Below, piece by piece: positions 24,401 through 34,637 of a stretch of DNA of 64,000 nucleotides (position 1 is the first letter of the stretch; the number at the start of each line of letters is the position of its first letter). The notes under the pieces were generated by a model, which did no database searches, was not told the DNA's origin, and saw only the letters and a list, made by a program, of their open reading frames with translations. Location of the stretch: contig OX453274.1 in NCBI GenBank assembly GCA_949710005.1, forward strand, positions 569,501-633,500, in the 5' to 3' direction. This stretch comes from Ricordea florida. Taxonomy: Eukaryota > Cnidaria > Anthozoa > Corallimorpharia > Ricordeidae. The position numbers and the translations under genes are program-made.

Positions 24401-27400
24401 AGCGATTTTTATTCGGATAAATTTGCACTAAGGATAGATCTAAGATCTCATTTTGATAATAATATCCATGGGTCCGGTAAGTCATTAGTGAATTCATGGA
24501 AATGACGGTATTAAATTAAACATTCATAGAAATAAGACTGGCACTGGTCTGCCATATGTATCATCTTGCAGCTGATGCTTTAATGGAAATTCAAGATGAA
24601 TCGTTATTATCAAAAAATATTGACTATTATTGGTTTATTTATTGATAATCTGTTGATATTTTGCTTGCAATTTGTTGAAAATTTGCTAGGAGATTAGCCA
24701 AAACTCTTGGTCGGGCGGTTTTCAAGCCTGGGCCTGACAGATTTTAATCAGATTTTGATTTTGATTTTTGGGATTTTGATTTTGATTCTCCTCTGTGTGA
24801 TTTGCTTGAAGTTGTTGAGTTATGTTATGATCTGATTTTGGTATTTTGATTTTGATTTTTTGAAATATTTGGGGTTTTTTTTATCCAATTTTTGGGATTT
24901 TTGATGTTTTTGTGGATTTTACTGATTTTGCTGGTTTTGGGTGGTTTTAAGGTGTGGATTAATTGTTTTGGAGGGTTGTGCCAGGACCAGCCTGATCCTA
25001 CTACTAATGATAAATTACAAAAAATGATGATATAATGATAAGTAAATACATAAATTGGGGTTTTGTCCCTGATAGGAAAAACCATTACAAGTTTTTCAAA
25101 ACTGGCTTCACAAGGTTTTGCAAGAGTCATATGTTAAGTAAAAATAACATTGATGGTCACATGTATTTACAAAGTCACAGGTACAGTTGTTGTTTGTTTT
25201 GACACATACTTTGTCGAGCTGCTCTATCATTGCATCTTTTTTCCTTTCTGCAGATACAGCAACTGCCAACTGCTGCTGAGTTTCCAACAACTGTAATTAA
25301 AATGACCAGTAAAAAATGCAAACAGTGTTATGCTTAAGTCATGTTAGGTTGACCAATTAACTCATATGTTAGACCACCGGACTACAATACAAGGATGTTT
25401 TAATTTCAAACCCAGGCCAAAGTATAACTCAGGGCCATGAAATAACTGAGGAAAATCTTTTTTTAAATACAATTCATACATATACTCAGATTACTGCATA
25501 AAAGTGAAGCATAGTCTCCAGTGTCCTTGGTTTCCATACTGAGGATATAAATTTGGCATAGATGGCAAGAAGAAAATTAGTTGCATGCAGTTGATTCTAT
25601 TGAATGTTGAGTGTTTTGTTGAGTAACAGACTTGAACAATTCAAGACTGATTTGTTGAGTTTTGAAACTGGTAGTCTTAGTAAGTACTCACTTTTCCATG
25701 AAGTTCTTGTATTTGCTGTTCACAATGCTAATAAAAAAAAGTTGTTGAATTTTATTAAGTACCTCTTAAACATGAACCTATGATCTTGAGAAGATTAATA
25801 ACACTCCTAGGTGATTTATGCCACATAAACCAAAACAAGGTCTGCCCATATGGTTCTGATGCTTTGTGTGTGCCATTACTTAGCACTTATAGTGTAATAA
25901 ATGGATTAGAAATGAAGCATACAACACCTTTCTCCTGAATCTCTCCTTTTCTAGATGATCCCTTAGGATGGAATTCTCTGTCATCAATGTTCTGTCCCCT
26001 GTAACTTTACTGCTTGGAATAGCCTTTGGTTTCCCTGCAGAGCTAGCAGGAAATTGTACAGTCTGTTGCCTGCTGGACTGATCACGAGGTACTACACCAT
26101 GCTCACCACTGTGAAAATGCACCTGTTGAAACAACACTACTGTTAGAATTAAATTCCAGGAAGGAATACTTTCAAATGAATAAACCTTCAGTTGCCCACA
26201 AACAGTCACAATTTAAATGTGTACTGTTGAAACTGACAATACCATAATTGAAATATTTGCTAGCAGTGAATTATTGAAATTATTTCAGTAATTTACTGCT
26301 TGTAAATATTTCCCTTGAATACCTTTTTCAATTGCAGTAGTCTTGTTCAGTACTAATGGCTTTTTAAGATCCTCAAAGATCCTGCAAAGATTTTAACCAG
26401 GGTTACATAAAACCAACATACCTGTAGCTCAGAGAGTGGGGAAGAGTTTGGTAAGAGTCTTTGTAACAAAGCAGTCGTTTCTACAGTGGCAACAGATTCC
26501 ACATCCCCATCATTTTCCTGAGTTTCATAATCTAGATAAAAAGACCAATTTACAAATACTTTTAATTACTCTGGATACACTGCCCAGTACTTAAAGATTC
26601 AAAAGTAATTGACAACAAGGGACACAGTCATGTAGTTATCTTTCAGAAGGATAATTAATAACAGTAATTTTCTTCTTGTTTATTTATGTACATGTGATAA
26701 GTTAAGTCTTTAACAAGATCTCAAACCTTGCACATGATCTAATGTATATCTACTGTCACTTGATCAGTACACAAATGTACCGTGAAATGCATTGTGGGAA
26801 AAATAATAATTATGTGTACTTGTAAACTGGCACCTCTGGATTCTTAGCTTGTGAAAATAAACACTTTCAGGTACAGTACGAGCAGCATACATTGTTCTTG
26901 ATAGCACGTCCCCAAACAAAGCATATTTTGGCCTGCTTGACTTGAATAATGCATCTACTTTAAAGATTAAAACCCAGAATTTGATTGGCTGGTTGAACTG
27001 TGTGCTATGAACTGGACTCAAAAATCCACTTTCAACACTTGGAAATGCTAACCACAGTTTCAAAATTTTGAAACCACTTGTATTTGTCACTTTCCTTACA
27101 TATCAATGCAATATCATTATGAACAAAATCATAGTATATAGTACTAGTGCAATCATAGTTAACAGTACTGTGAAAAACTCACCAGCTGTTGAACTGTAAG
27201 CATGGTCATAATCCATTGTCTGGTCTGAGAATCCTCTACAGTTCTGAAGCATGAGATGAAGATGCTCTCTAACTTGCTCCATTTCTTGAATATCCACACT
27301 TGTTATATTACTAGAATCTGTTATATCCTAGATAATACAGAATATAAAACATTTCATAAAATAATTAAGTACCTGTCAATGTCAAGTAGTGAAACATTTG

Positions 27401-27920
27401 ACCCTTATAGTATTTATACAATTTTGAGCCAACCACAATGCTTTACCAGTTCAGCTACACCAGCCATCCATGCTGGTAACAGCTCAATAGTGGGTTCACA
27501 TTATAGTCTGCCTCCACAACATTATTACCTCACTTGCTTTCATAAGTCAAGTTTATTCAACTTCATAACCTATGTACAACAAAATTAAAATGAGTGGCAT
27601 AAGTTATGTTATTTGAGGTGGAGTTTGGATCAACCAGATAACCTGGGCTAATTTAGTGGTTGACCCAATCATTACTTGATTGGTCTTCCTAGTTTTGCTC
27701 CCTGTTTTCCTAGTTTTGCTCTCTATTTTCTAACCTGTAGCCCTGTATTTTTCATAGTTGACCCTCCTTTTCCCAGATGTGGTGGAGGAGATATATCAGG
27801 AGTTACAGGATTAAACAGCAGTCTGTGTTGAGATTTCACATCATCAGCAACTGACATTGTGTAGGCTGATGAAGATGGGTAACCAAGGGAAGATGTTGTA
27901 GACTGTGGACTGGCATCCAT
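15433..27920 (-). CDS. CNTROB: Centrobin, centriole-associated coiled-coil protein
   Basis: Centrobin is a daughter-centriole protein needed for centriole duplication and elongation. The start exon is 27735-27920 and the last exon 15433-15708, ending STAWR-stop. More than 20 short exons lie between. Exon 6 (about 25210-25290) gives QQQLAVAVSAERKKDAMIEQ and exon 7 (about 23679-23796) TLAKVVEGWKKHETEK, nearly identical to human centrobin. The following exons down to about 20.6 kb are charged heptad coiled coil (for example EEQHKKALAKEK, KRLEEIHDQMSKAETE). The C-terminal third is Ser/Gln/Pro-rich and low complexity, with GVLTPQQVGQLSQMLGLFAE at about 16.8 kb as the best ordered segment. Introns carry a SINE, a capsid-gene relic and low-complexity DNA. 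I did not set every exon boundary. It is divergent from MIS12. Confidence 0.9.
16225..16330. repeat. Dispersed repeat, copy 1 (second copy at 53640-53735)
   Basis: AAAACATTTGTAGAGATTCT, then GTTTAGATGCTTGATT, GATTGGATAAT and a TTGTTTGG/TTGG tail align with 53646-53730 in the same order. The copies differ at perhaps one base in seven. The family is unidentified. Confidence 0.55.
19166..19345. repeat. Dispersed repeat, copy 1 (second copy at 50500-50640)
   Basis: CTGATAGTAAATGACTGAA followed by AAGTTTGAGTTCAATATAGCAG matches CTGATAGTAAATGACTGAA and GAGTTTGAGTTCGAGGTAGCAG at 50536-50600. The left edge (GAACCTTGCTATCTT) is inverted relative to AGATAGCGAGGTTCCGCT at 50620-50637. This suggests terminal inverted repeats of a small DNA element. 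Confidence 0.55.
22310..22625 (-). mobile_element. tRNA-derived SINE copy
   Basis: Read on the minus strand this matches the SINE at 43.6-44.1 kb: a degenerate GGTTCAAACC B-box, GAGAAAGTGCTGCC, TTTGTAATG, CATCTGTAAATGGTTAGACT, GGACGATA and CATCTCACAACACTTGTTC. It lies in a centrobin intron and its 3' tail is truncated. Confidence 0.7.
24240..24620 (+). pseudogene. Decayed Polinton/adintovirus-like major capsid protein fragment
   Basis: Plus-strand translation gives pieces in changing frames that align, in order, with the C-terminal part of the intact capsid gene at 60537-61778. The clearest is FYSDKFALRIDLRSHFDNNI, against FYADKFALWVDTRTHPDNGI in the intact copy. Before it comes a segment with the SE-F-NP-I-S pattern and PTDLW (intact PSDLW); after it a DGIK / ALMEI segment. 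An in-frame stop and at least two frameshifts break it. It lies in the intron between centrobin exons 6 and 7, on the opposite strand. It is an old insertion, about one quarter of the gene, and non-functional. Confidence 0.8.
24735..24960. repeat. GATTTT-rich low-complexity DNA
   Basis: Imperfect repeats of GATTTTGATTTT and TTTTTGGGATTTT run across centrobin intron sequence. No larger unit is visible. Confidence 0.7.
25350..25460 (+). mobile_element. Degenerate tRNA-derived SINE head
   Basis: GACCACCGGACTACAATAC, a decayed B-box TTTCAAACCCAGG and CTCAGGGCCATGAAATAACT match the head of the 43.6-kb SINE in order. Only the 5' portion is present. Confidence 0.5.
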
Positions 27921-29026
27921 TTTCAGTGATTGTCAAAGAACAAAAAGCCAAAGCTGGAATGCAAAGAAGAAATTAAGCAGTAAAACGTTACTGCAGTACC
28001 CACAATTTATTATCTAATCCATAGGTCACAGCTACAACTTATAAAATATTAGCAAACTGGTCAGCCAATATATAAAATACAGACTATCTCAGTCTGTATC
28101 TCTCCTAAGTATATAGATTGAAAAATGTTTCTACCACGAAAATATACAGAAATTTAAACTCCACTGTAATTACTTAGTGTAAATTTGATCTGTATGCCTT
28201 GACGGCACTTCTGTTCGTGTGGGACGAAGGAGGTCAAACCACTGTTACAGTATAGTGTGCATGTGAAATATCTTGTGATCGATCAACTTGAATACATTCT
28301 AAATGGTGTCACATAAGGCTTCAAACCAACAATACGGATACTGATATTGGAGAAAGCAACGAGCAAAAGGTTTTCACCTATAAAGAATAATGCCGTTCAC
28401 TAGACTAATAATAAGTTCGTATCAGGGGATGCTAGGAGCTGGTCACGCCATCCATATATAACGCGATCAATAAAATTAATCCACAGTGCGAAGTTTTACC
28501 TTGATAACCTACATCAATGATCTCCCTTCATTTGACCGTATTCTTTCTTATAAAACTGTATCAAAGAAGACAACTTTTCACTGGGACTTTCGCTGCTCGT
28601 TTCCTTCGACCGTTAGCGAAAGCAAACAAACTGGAGGAAATCGACACACATATAAGACCCAGTCTTCTGAGAGCATGTTTCGAATTTATCCAGGGAGGGC
28701 CTAGGGATGGGAGAGAAATTGTTCATTGCTATTATATATTATTTTTGAATTTAAGTCTCAAATCCTTATATAAATATATAACACACTGATTTTACGGATA
28801 CAATTATATACAGGAATTTGATAAAATAAGATAGTACTTGTTCATAGTTTTCCAACGCAATAAATAGTAATTAATGAATAAGTAACCCAGCCGTCCCTCA
28901 TAGATAGTGTTGTATATTCTGGCGGGAATTTGTCCGACAGTTGTGCTAATTGTGCTGCTGTTTAAGCGTGAGAAGAACTCCAATGAAATGATCACTGGTT
29001 CTCGGAGCTGAATTTCTTGCATTATA
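27921..29026. promoter_or_regulatory. Divergent promoter region of CNTROB and MIS12
   Basis: About 1.1 kb between divergent starts. CCATATATAAC at 28450 is TATA-like but not placed to suit either gene with certainty. An open plus-strand frame at 28486-28789 holds YINDLPS, reminiscent of a reverse-transcriptase motif, but nothing else supports that. No gene is called. Confidence 0.4.
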
Positions 29027-29608
29027 ATGGATGCTTCAATAAATAATTATGCTGAATGCGACTACGAAACACAATTCTTTGGATTCACACCAGAATCTTT
29101 CGTGAATGGAGGTAAATCGATCGCCATTGCTCGCTTAAGGTTAATCTTTCTTCTTCATTGCATAAAATTCTTTTATCTTGATTTATTTGCTGGAGTATGT
29201 TGTTATCAACTTAAATTTCAATTCAATGTCTTAGTGCACGGCCGAGATTCGTGTGATTATTGTCAGTAGTGTTGTCGATTGTAACATGTACGAAAACTGT
29301 ATAATTTGCATTGGTATTAGTAAAGGTAATCATACGGTTTCGAGGTCAATTTGGAATTAATTTCACTAGTGAGTTTTTCAAGAAGCTGAAATTGCACGAG
29401 ACGCTTCGGCGAGTGCAATTACAGCTTTTTGAAAAACTCACGCGAATTTGACACTTTTGACACTTTTACTGACTTACTGATTGGCTGATCAAGATCAGCT
29501 GATAACGCTACGAACTCAAAGCGGTTCGTTTAAAAAGAAAGAATATCATAATCCAGAATATCTATGTGTAATTTGCACAGGTGTTACACTTTTTGCACTG
29601 GTGTTACA

Positions 29609-29640
<32 letters not shown>

Positions 29641-30045
29641 GGAGTAATTTTTTCATGTTAATTATTACACAAAACTGTTTAAAACAAAGTTGAGAAAATG
29701 CACACAAGTGTTCTGCTACGCGTTATCTTGCAGTTTATAATGCGTTCAACGATTATACCATGGACTGTTTTGAGGAATTTGAAAGACTGCTCAAGTCTGA
29801 GGTAAAAATTCAACAATTTTATAAACTGGACTTTTGCCTGCAATGCGCCTAAATTTGCCTTCTGCAGTTACTTAAGAAAAGTTGGAGAGATGGCACTTGA
29901 CTAAACATCCAACGTATGCTATCTCTCCCTTGAACTCTTTATCTCTATACTGGTGAGGACGACTTTAGTCTCCTGTATTGTTTTCTTTATTGTTTATTTG
30001 TCTGCCAGTAGTACTTAACCCTTTCACTCCCAAGAGTGACTTTAC

Positions 30046-30086
<41 letters not shown>

Positions 30087-30159
30087 ATGGAGACCCCTTG
30101 GGAGTGAAAGGGTTAAAAACTATCTCCCTTAACCCTTTCACTCCCAAGAGTGACTTTAC

Positions 30160-30200
<41 letters not shown>

Positions 30201-33200
30201 ATGGAGACCCCTTGGGAGTGAAAGGGTTAAGCAATTAGTATGGGCCAAGAATCCATTACTAGATCTGTTAATCAAACCATCCATAACAATATAACCATAA
30301 TAGTAGATGCCATATTGAACATTTTTTAGACCCTTTTTATTACAATCTGTCTTTTTTCTTTCACTCAGCCCTCTCTGTCAGGAGGCCAAAGCTCTGAACA
30401 ACTTCATGAGGTGAGAACATGAACTCTACTTTGCAAAAAAATTTCAAGTCTAGAAACTGAAAATGATACTTAAACTACAGACAAGAACTACTAATTGCTT
30501 GCCATGAAAATTTTGCAGAGAAGGGAAACACTAGGCAATGGCCCAGGTGCTTTCTTATGTTTCCACTGTGTGGAAAATTTGATTAGAATTTGGCTTGTAA
30601 GTGAGTGAGCCATATGGAGAAACAGCTGATCTAGCTGTCTCATGACAAGTTTTCCCTACAAACAAAAAGGCTTAAGCTTAGTAGGAACAGCTATCTTTTC
30701 AAAAAACTAAAATATTGTAGACCATCCTGTAATTAACCTGTGTCCTGACAATATTATTCTCTCTCTAAGGCATGTGAGAAAATGAAGAGTAACTTTTTCA
30801 AAAGTATAGATGGAGTTATTGACAGGTTTGAGGTAAAAGAAAGCAATGTTTTTAGACCTCTTTGCAAGGCAAAAAGATATTGCACTGTTTGTGTTCCTGT
30901 TTTTATGAAATAATAAACGTACAAAATTCATTTTCATGTAATGCATTTGGTGTGGAAGCACATACTGTAATCACTTACATATAAAACTAAGAAAAAAGTG
31001 ATGTTGAAAGTAAGCTTCCTCTCTAGGATGACTGGATAATTTGGGTAAAATGGTTTTTATTTGTTTTAAACCTTTCACTCCCAAGGGGTCTCCATTTTGA
31101 CGAGTAAAATCATCTGGCGTTAAACAGAGTAAAATCTTCTGGCGTTAGACAGAGTAAAATCTATACAGTCAAGGGTTAAGGGAGATAGTTTTTAAACATT
31201 CAAGCTTAGAACTATCAGTAATGATCTTTAGTATATATCAATGTGGCAACCTTGGCAGTTTGAGTAATCTGATTGGCTCACTATCTCAGGATATTCAATC
31301 CTGCATGTTCACCTCCTTCGAAATGAATAGAACAAAGAAAAAATGGCAGTCATCAATTCTTGCTTTATAGGGGATCCTCAGGGGTGTCATTGAGGTTGGT
31401 TTATTGGTACAGATGTATATGTTATGGTTCAAATTTTTCTATGGATTAAAATTTTTCAAACCAGTTTGATTTTTGTTTTTCTTTGTCTTAGATTATGGCA
31501 ATTTGTTTAAGACAAAGGAAAGAAACTGGTTTGAAAAATTTTAAACCCCAGAGAAACCACAATGTATATCAAAGCAATTATTCTTTTCAATCTCAAAATA
31601 AAAAGTGGCTTGAGAAATATTTACCTTTGTTGCTTGCAAATCAGTAAATATTTTGCCTTTATTCACCATACCCAGGTTAAAAATTTGATTACCGTATTGA
31701 CCTGCGTATAGGCCCCACTTTTTTGACGAAAAACCACAGCCTGCACATAGGTACAAGAGTTCAGGGATCATTAATATGCAAACTTTTTCCCAACACAATA
31801 ATCAACAAACTTCCTAAGTTATTCACTGTTTTATTCAATGCATCGTACAAGCTTACATTAAATTAGTCCATATCCATATTTCGGCTGCAATAAGTTTGTC
31901 CAGCCTCCAAACATGATTCTTGTTTGAAGATGTCCACTGTAATTTGTATGGAATAGCCATCCCTCCTAGAGGGCCTTATTTGGGATCCTCTTTCCAGTCA
32001 TTTGACTAGAAATCTCTCCACTGTTCTGAATAAAATAGCAAGCAGTACGGCTGAATTCCGCCTACAGATGTCCCACGAGTTTATTTCCAGTTGAATCAGT
32101 CTCATAAACGCTAACAGCAAACTTGTCACCTTCATTAGACACTTGCCTATCATTTAACAAGAAATCACCAATTGTAGGTCTCCAGGTGTTTCCATGCACA
32201 TTAAAACCTTGTATTTTGCTTTCCATTTCATAGTCTTTAGATGGTGGAACAGTGATCCTTTGTAAATATTTGTGATTTTCTGTAAACGTTCCCACTTACT
32301 CCAGAAGACAGTTTTCTTTCTTGGAAAAGTTGTTTTGTTGGCAAATGAGAAATTAAAAAAAAAACAAGAGATGTCTTTACTTTTTGGCTTGATTGTGCTT
32401 TGTTACTGGAAAAACTCTTTTCTAATAACAATATTTCATGGTGTGGCGTATATGTGGGTAAATACAGTAATTCCAGGTGGTTCTTGTGGTGACAATAAAG
32501 CAATGTACATGTTGAGCGCCTCTGATTTTGATTACCGGTATAAATGAGTGAACTGCTCCCTGTGTTTCCTTTTTGTATAGGTTTATATGAAAAAGAACAT
32601 TTTTAAGATTCCTCCACATGTTCTGTTGCCTGAAGACAAGGTACTGTAAGAGGCCAATGAGTGTCTGCAGTCATTTAATGGTGTATATTATACACTTAAT
32701 GTATGGTTCCGAGGGAAACAGTTAGTTTTGTTTCCCGAGAGTCCTGATGTTTCCCGAGACGAAGTCGAGGGAAACATCAGGACTCGAGGGAAAACAAAAC
32801 TAACTAGTTTCCCTCGGGACCATACATTAAGTGCTTTGTTATATATTTCGACTTTCCCTTACCAAAAACAAGCAAACAAAGACGGTACAACTGGCGCGCG
32901 GGCAACAACTGCGCAATTGTCTCCCGGTCGGGATACATTTGAATTTGTTCAAGGGCACGTGACCAAGAATCAACCAATCACAGTGCTCGTTTTGATGAAT
33001 GAAAGTCTAGGTATATAACAACATTTCTTGTCTGTTTCATGGCCATCTATAAATTATGAAATAAAGTTTTCACCTGTACCTCTTGTTAGCTATATAGTGA
33101 AAGCCTATAGGGGTAGAGTTTCCATATGGTCTGCAGATAAATGTATACTTCCCCAAGAATTTTTGAAAATTAAACCCTCAAAAATGGGTTTTCCTGCACT

Positions 33201-34325
33201 CTACAGCAAGGCTTTTTTCAATATCCCATATTCTCTCCCATTCCCTTCTTCTCTTGATCATAGTACTTATTTACTAACATCTTTATACGCATCAACTAGA
33301 TATTGTACTCCCTTGAAAATGTTAAGAAAACATTTATTTTTGTTTCATAATTTTGTCATTTGTCAGGTACACAAAGAGCACCAGTTCACCAGAGAAGATG
33401 AACAAAAGATAGATAAAGAAATAGAAGAACTAGAAAGAAAGATCAAAGCAGTAATTGAAATCAGTAGTCATGCATCTTCATTTTATTTTGAATCTAGCTA
33501 AAAGAGTGCTGATTTTCCAGAATCAAGCAAATCATATTTTCAGTGTGATCATCAAAAGCTAACTAGTTCTATTATGTAAATTGTAACAGGCAAAATATGT
33601 GAATGCAGCTCTTCAACAGGAGGTAAAAGATCTCAGCAGTGTCCAAGAGCAGGTAAGTTTCTTTCATGTTGGTCCCACATCTAACTCTTCAGCAGAGATA
33701 TTGTTTAAATATTTTTCATTTTACTGTGCAGGTAAACAATGTTGAGAAGGAACTAGATGTAGTTCAGACAACTAGTGCCACTGTTGGAGGTAAGTAGCAT
33801 AATATATTTTAGCCATAGTTAGTAGAGGGACCACTACTAATAGTAATAATTTATTGTTTTAGCTTTGTGGTAGGTTGATTGAAAGGCAAAATGTACAGAT
33901 AAATAACTCAGAATCGGATTAGCCCAGAGTACATGACTTAGTCTCAGTTTTGCTTTCCAGGTCTCAAACAAAACCTTGTCTTTACATGTGATCAGGCCAA
34001 AAAAGTGCATAATTTGTTAAGTGATGGACTAGAATCAGGAACATTTCAAGTTCAGGTATTAAGAATTGGTTTTATTTACTTACTTCTAAATGCTTTTTTC
34101 TTAAAATATTCAACTGGATAAAGCAACAAAAAGTTGTCTTGTCAGTCTGTTCATGTTGTACCATAGAACACTGATTTGCATACTTCTGTTTCAAAAGTTG
34201 AGGCAGTAAATTTGTTTACTTTATAGTCTGAAGGTTTAATAAACTTTTTTTGCAATTTTTAGAATTCATCAAAGAGTAAGGATCCTTCACATACAAAGAG
34301 ACATGACAATATTAAAATTGGATAA
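29027..34325 (+). CDS. MIS12: Kinetochore protein MIS12
   Basis: MIS12 is a subunit of the four-protein MIS12 complex that links centromeric CENP-C to NDC80 and KNL1 at the outer kinetochore. Ten exons join in phase: 29027-29111, 29734-29801, 30369-30410, 30770-30832, 32581-32640, 33367-33450, 33590-33652, 33732-33789, 33961-34055 and 34263-34325, giving 226 aa (human 205). The N-terminus gives YETQFFGFTPES, matching human YEAQFFGFTPQT. Exon 5 gives IFKIPPHVLLPEDK, matching human IPSNILLPEDK. Exons 6-9 are coiled coil. The C-terminus is basic (SKSKDPSHTKRHDNIKIG). Introns hold several foldbacks, a piggyBac-like pair and a HIRAN-like relic. It is divergent from CNTROB and convergent with ORC3, whose stop codon is 312 bp away. 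Confidence 0.95.
29369..29441. repeat. Hairpin element in MIS12 intron 1
   Basis: GTGAGTTTTTCAAGAAGCTG pairs with CAGCTTTTTGAAAAACTCAC. The inner AATTGCACGAGACGCTTCGG pairs with CGAGTGCAATT, with a tight loop. Confidence 0.65.
30015..30116. mobile_element. piggyBac-like MITE, copy 1
   Basis: TTAA, then CCCTTTCACTCCCAAG, and at the other end CTTGGGAGTGAAAGGG, then TTAA. CCCT termini inside TTAA are the piggyBac signature. The internal 60 bp (ACTTTACAGATTTTACTCTG and on) is shared with the other copies. It lies in MIS12 intron 2. Confidence 0.75.
30129..30230. mobile_element. piggyBac-like MITE, copy 2, identical to copy 1
   Basis: By eye there is no difference from 30015-30116. The copies lie head to tail, 12 bp apart (AAACTATCTCCC-like spacer). 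That spacer also borders the diverged copy near 31190, so the ancestral unit was larger than the TTAA-bounded hairpin. Confidence 0.75.
31070..31195. mobile_element. Diverged piggyBac-like MITE copy, inverted
   Basis: CCTTTCACTCCCAAGGGGTC starts it. Then come GACGAGTAAAATCATCTGGC, a second similar GAGTAAAATCTTCTGGCGTT unit, and GGGTTAAGGGAGATAGTTTT. The internal AGTAAAATC-TCTGGCGTTA block is duplicated relative to the intact copies. Confidence 0.65.
31425..31548. repeat. Foldback element in MIS12 intron 4
   Basis: AAAATTTTTCAAACCAGTTT pairs with GAAACTGGTTTGAAAAATTT across a loop containing CTTTGTCTTAGATTATGG. A similar foldback with a TTTCCTTTGTTTGAGATTAT core occurs at 38850-38980. Confidence 0.6.
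32060..32250 (-). pseudogene. HIRAN-like domain fragment
   Basis: Minus-strand frame: IQGFNVHGNTWRPTIGDFLL, then NDRQ, EGDKFAVSVYE and KLVGHL. The pattern GF-x-V-x8-W-P-IG-x-L ... D-FAVAVY ... VGHL is that of HIRAN-like domains found in many cnidarian repeat-associated proteins. It is antisense to MIS12 in intron 4, with no flanking exons seen, so probably a remnant of an expanded or mobile gene. Confidence 0.45.
32693..32833. mobile_element. Near-perfect 141-bp foldback MITE
   Basis: CACTTAATGTATGGTTCC at the left pairs with GGACCATACATTAAGTG at the right. GAGTCCTGATGTTTCCCGAG pairs with its complement around a seven-base loop (ACGAAGT). Almost the whole unit is stem. It lies in MIS12 intron 5. 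Confidence 0.75.
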
Positions 34326-34637
34326 CATGAAGCTGCAAATTTGGAGCAGGTGTTTTCAAAACAGCCTTTTTCTCTATCAAGCAAAGTGCTTAGGAACAGG
34401 GTTAGCTCAAGTCAACAGATTTCTTCACACAATACTCTGTAGGGTTCTTCTCTGTGCCTTTGCTTTGAACAAGATTACGGTTAACTAAAAGGACCTCTAA
34501 TAATTTATTAACAACAAAATTGTATCATCTCTGTATCAAATATAATTGCAAGGATTCTCTTCAGTCTTCCATAATTATTATCAAAATTTAGTTAACTGCA
34601 ACAATGTATACATCAATTTGTCATCAGACATCTGGCT

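Noticed and set aside
28486..28789. Open frame containing YINDLPS, suggesting a reverse transcriptase
   Set aside because: Only seven residues resemble the motif, and no neighbouring RT motifs appear in any frame.
29978..30238. 86-codon frame with an internal duplicated peptide
   Set aside because: The peptide duplication only reflects two tandem MITE copies.
33028..33501. 157-codon plus-strand open frame
   Set aside because: It is the intron-extended frame around MIS12 exon 6 (33367-33450); the rest has no coding features.
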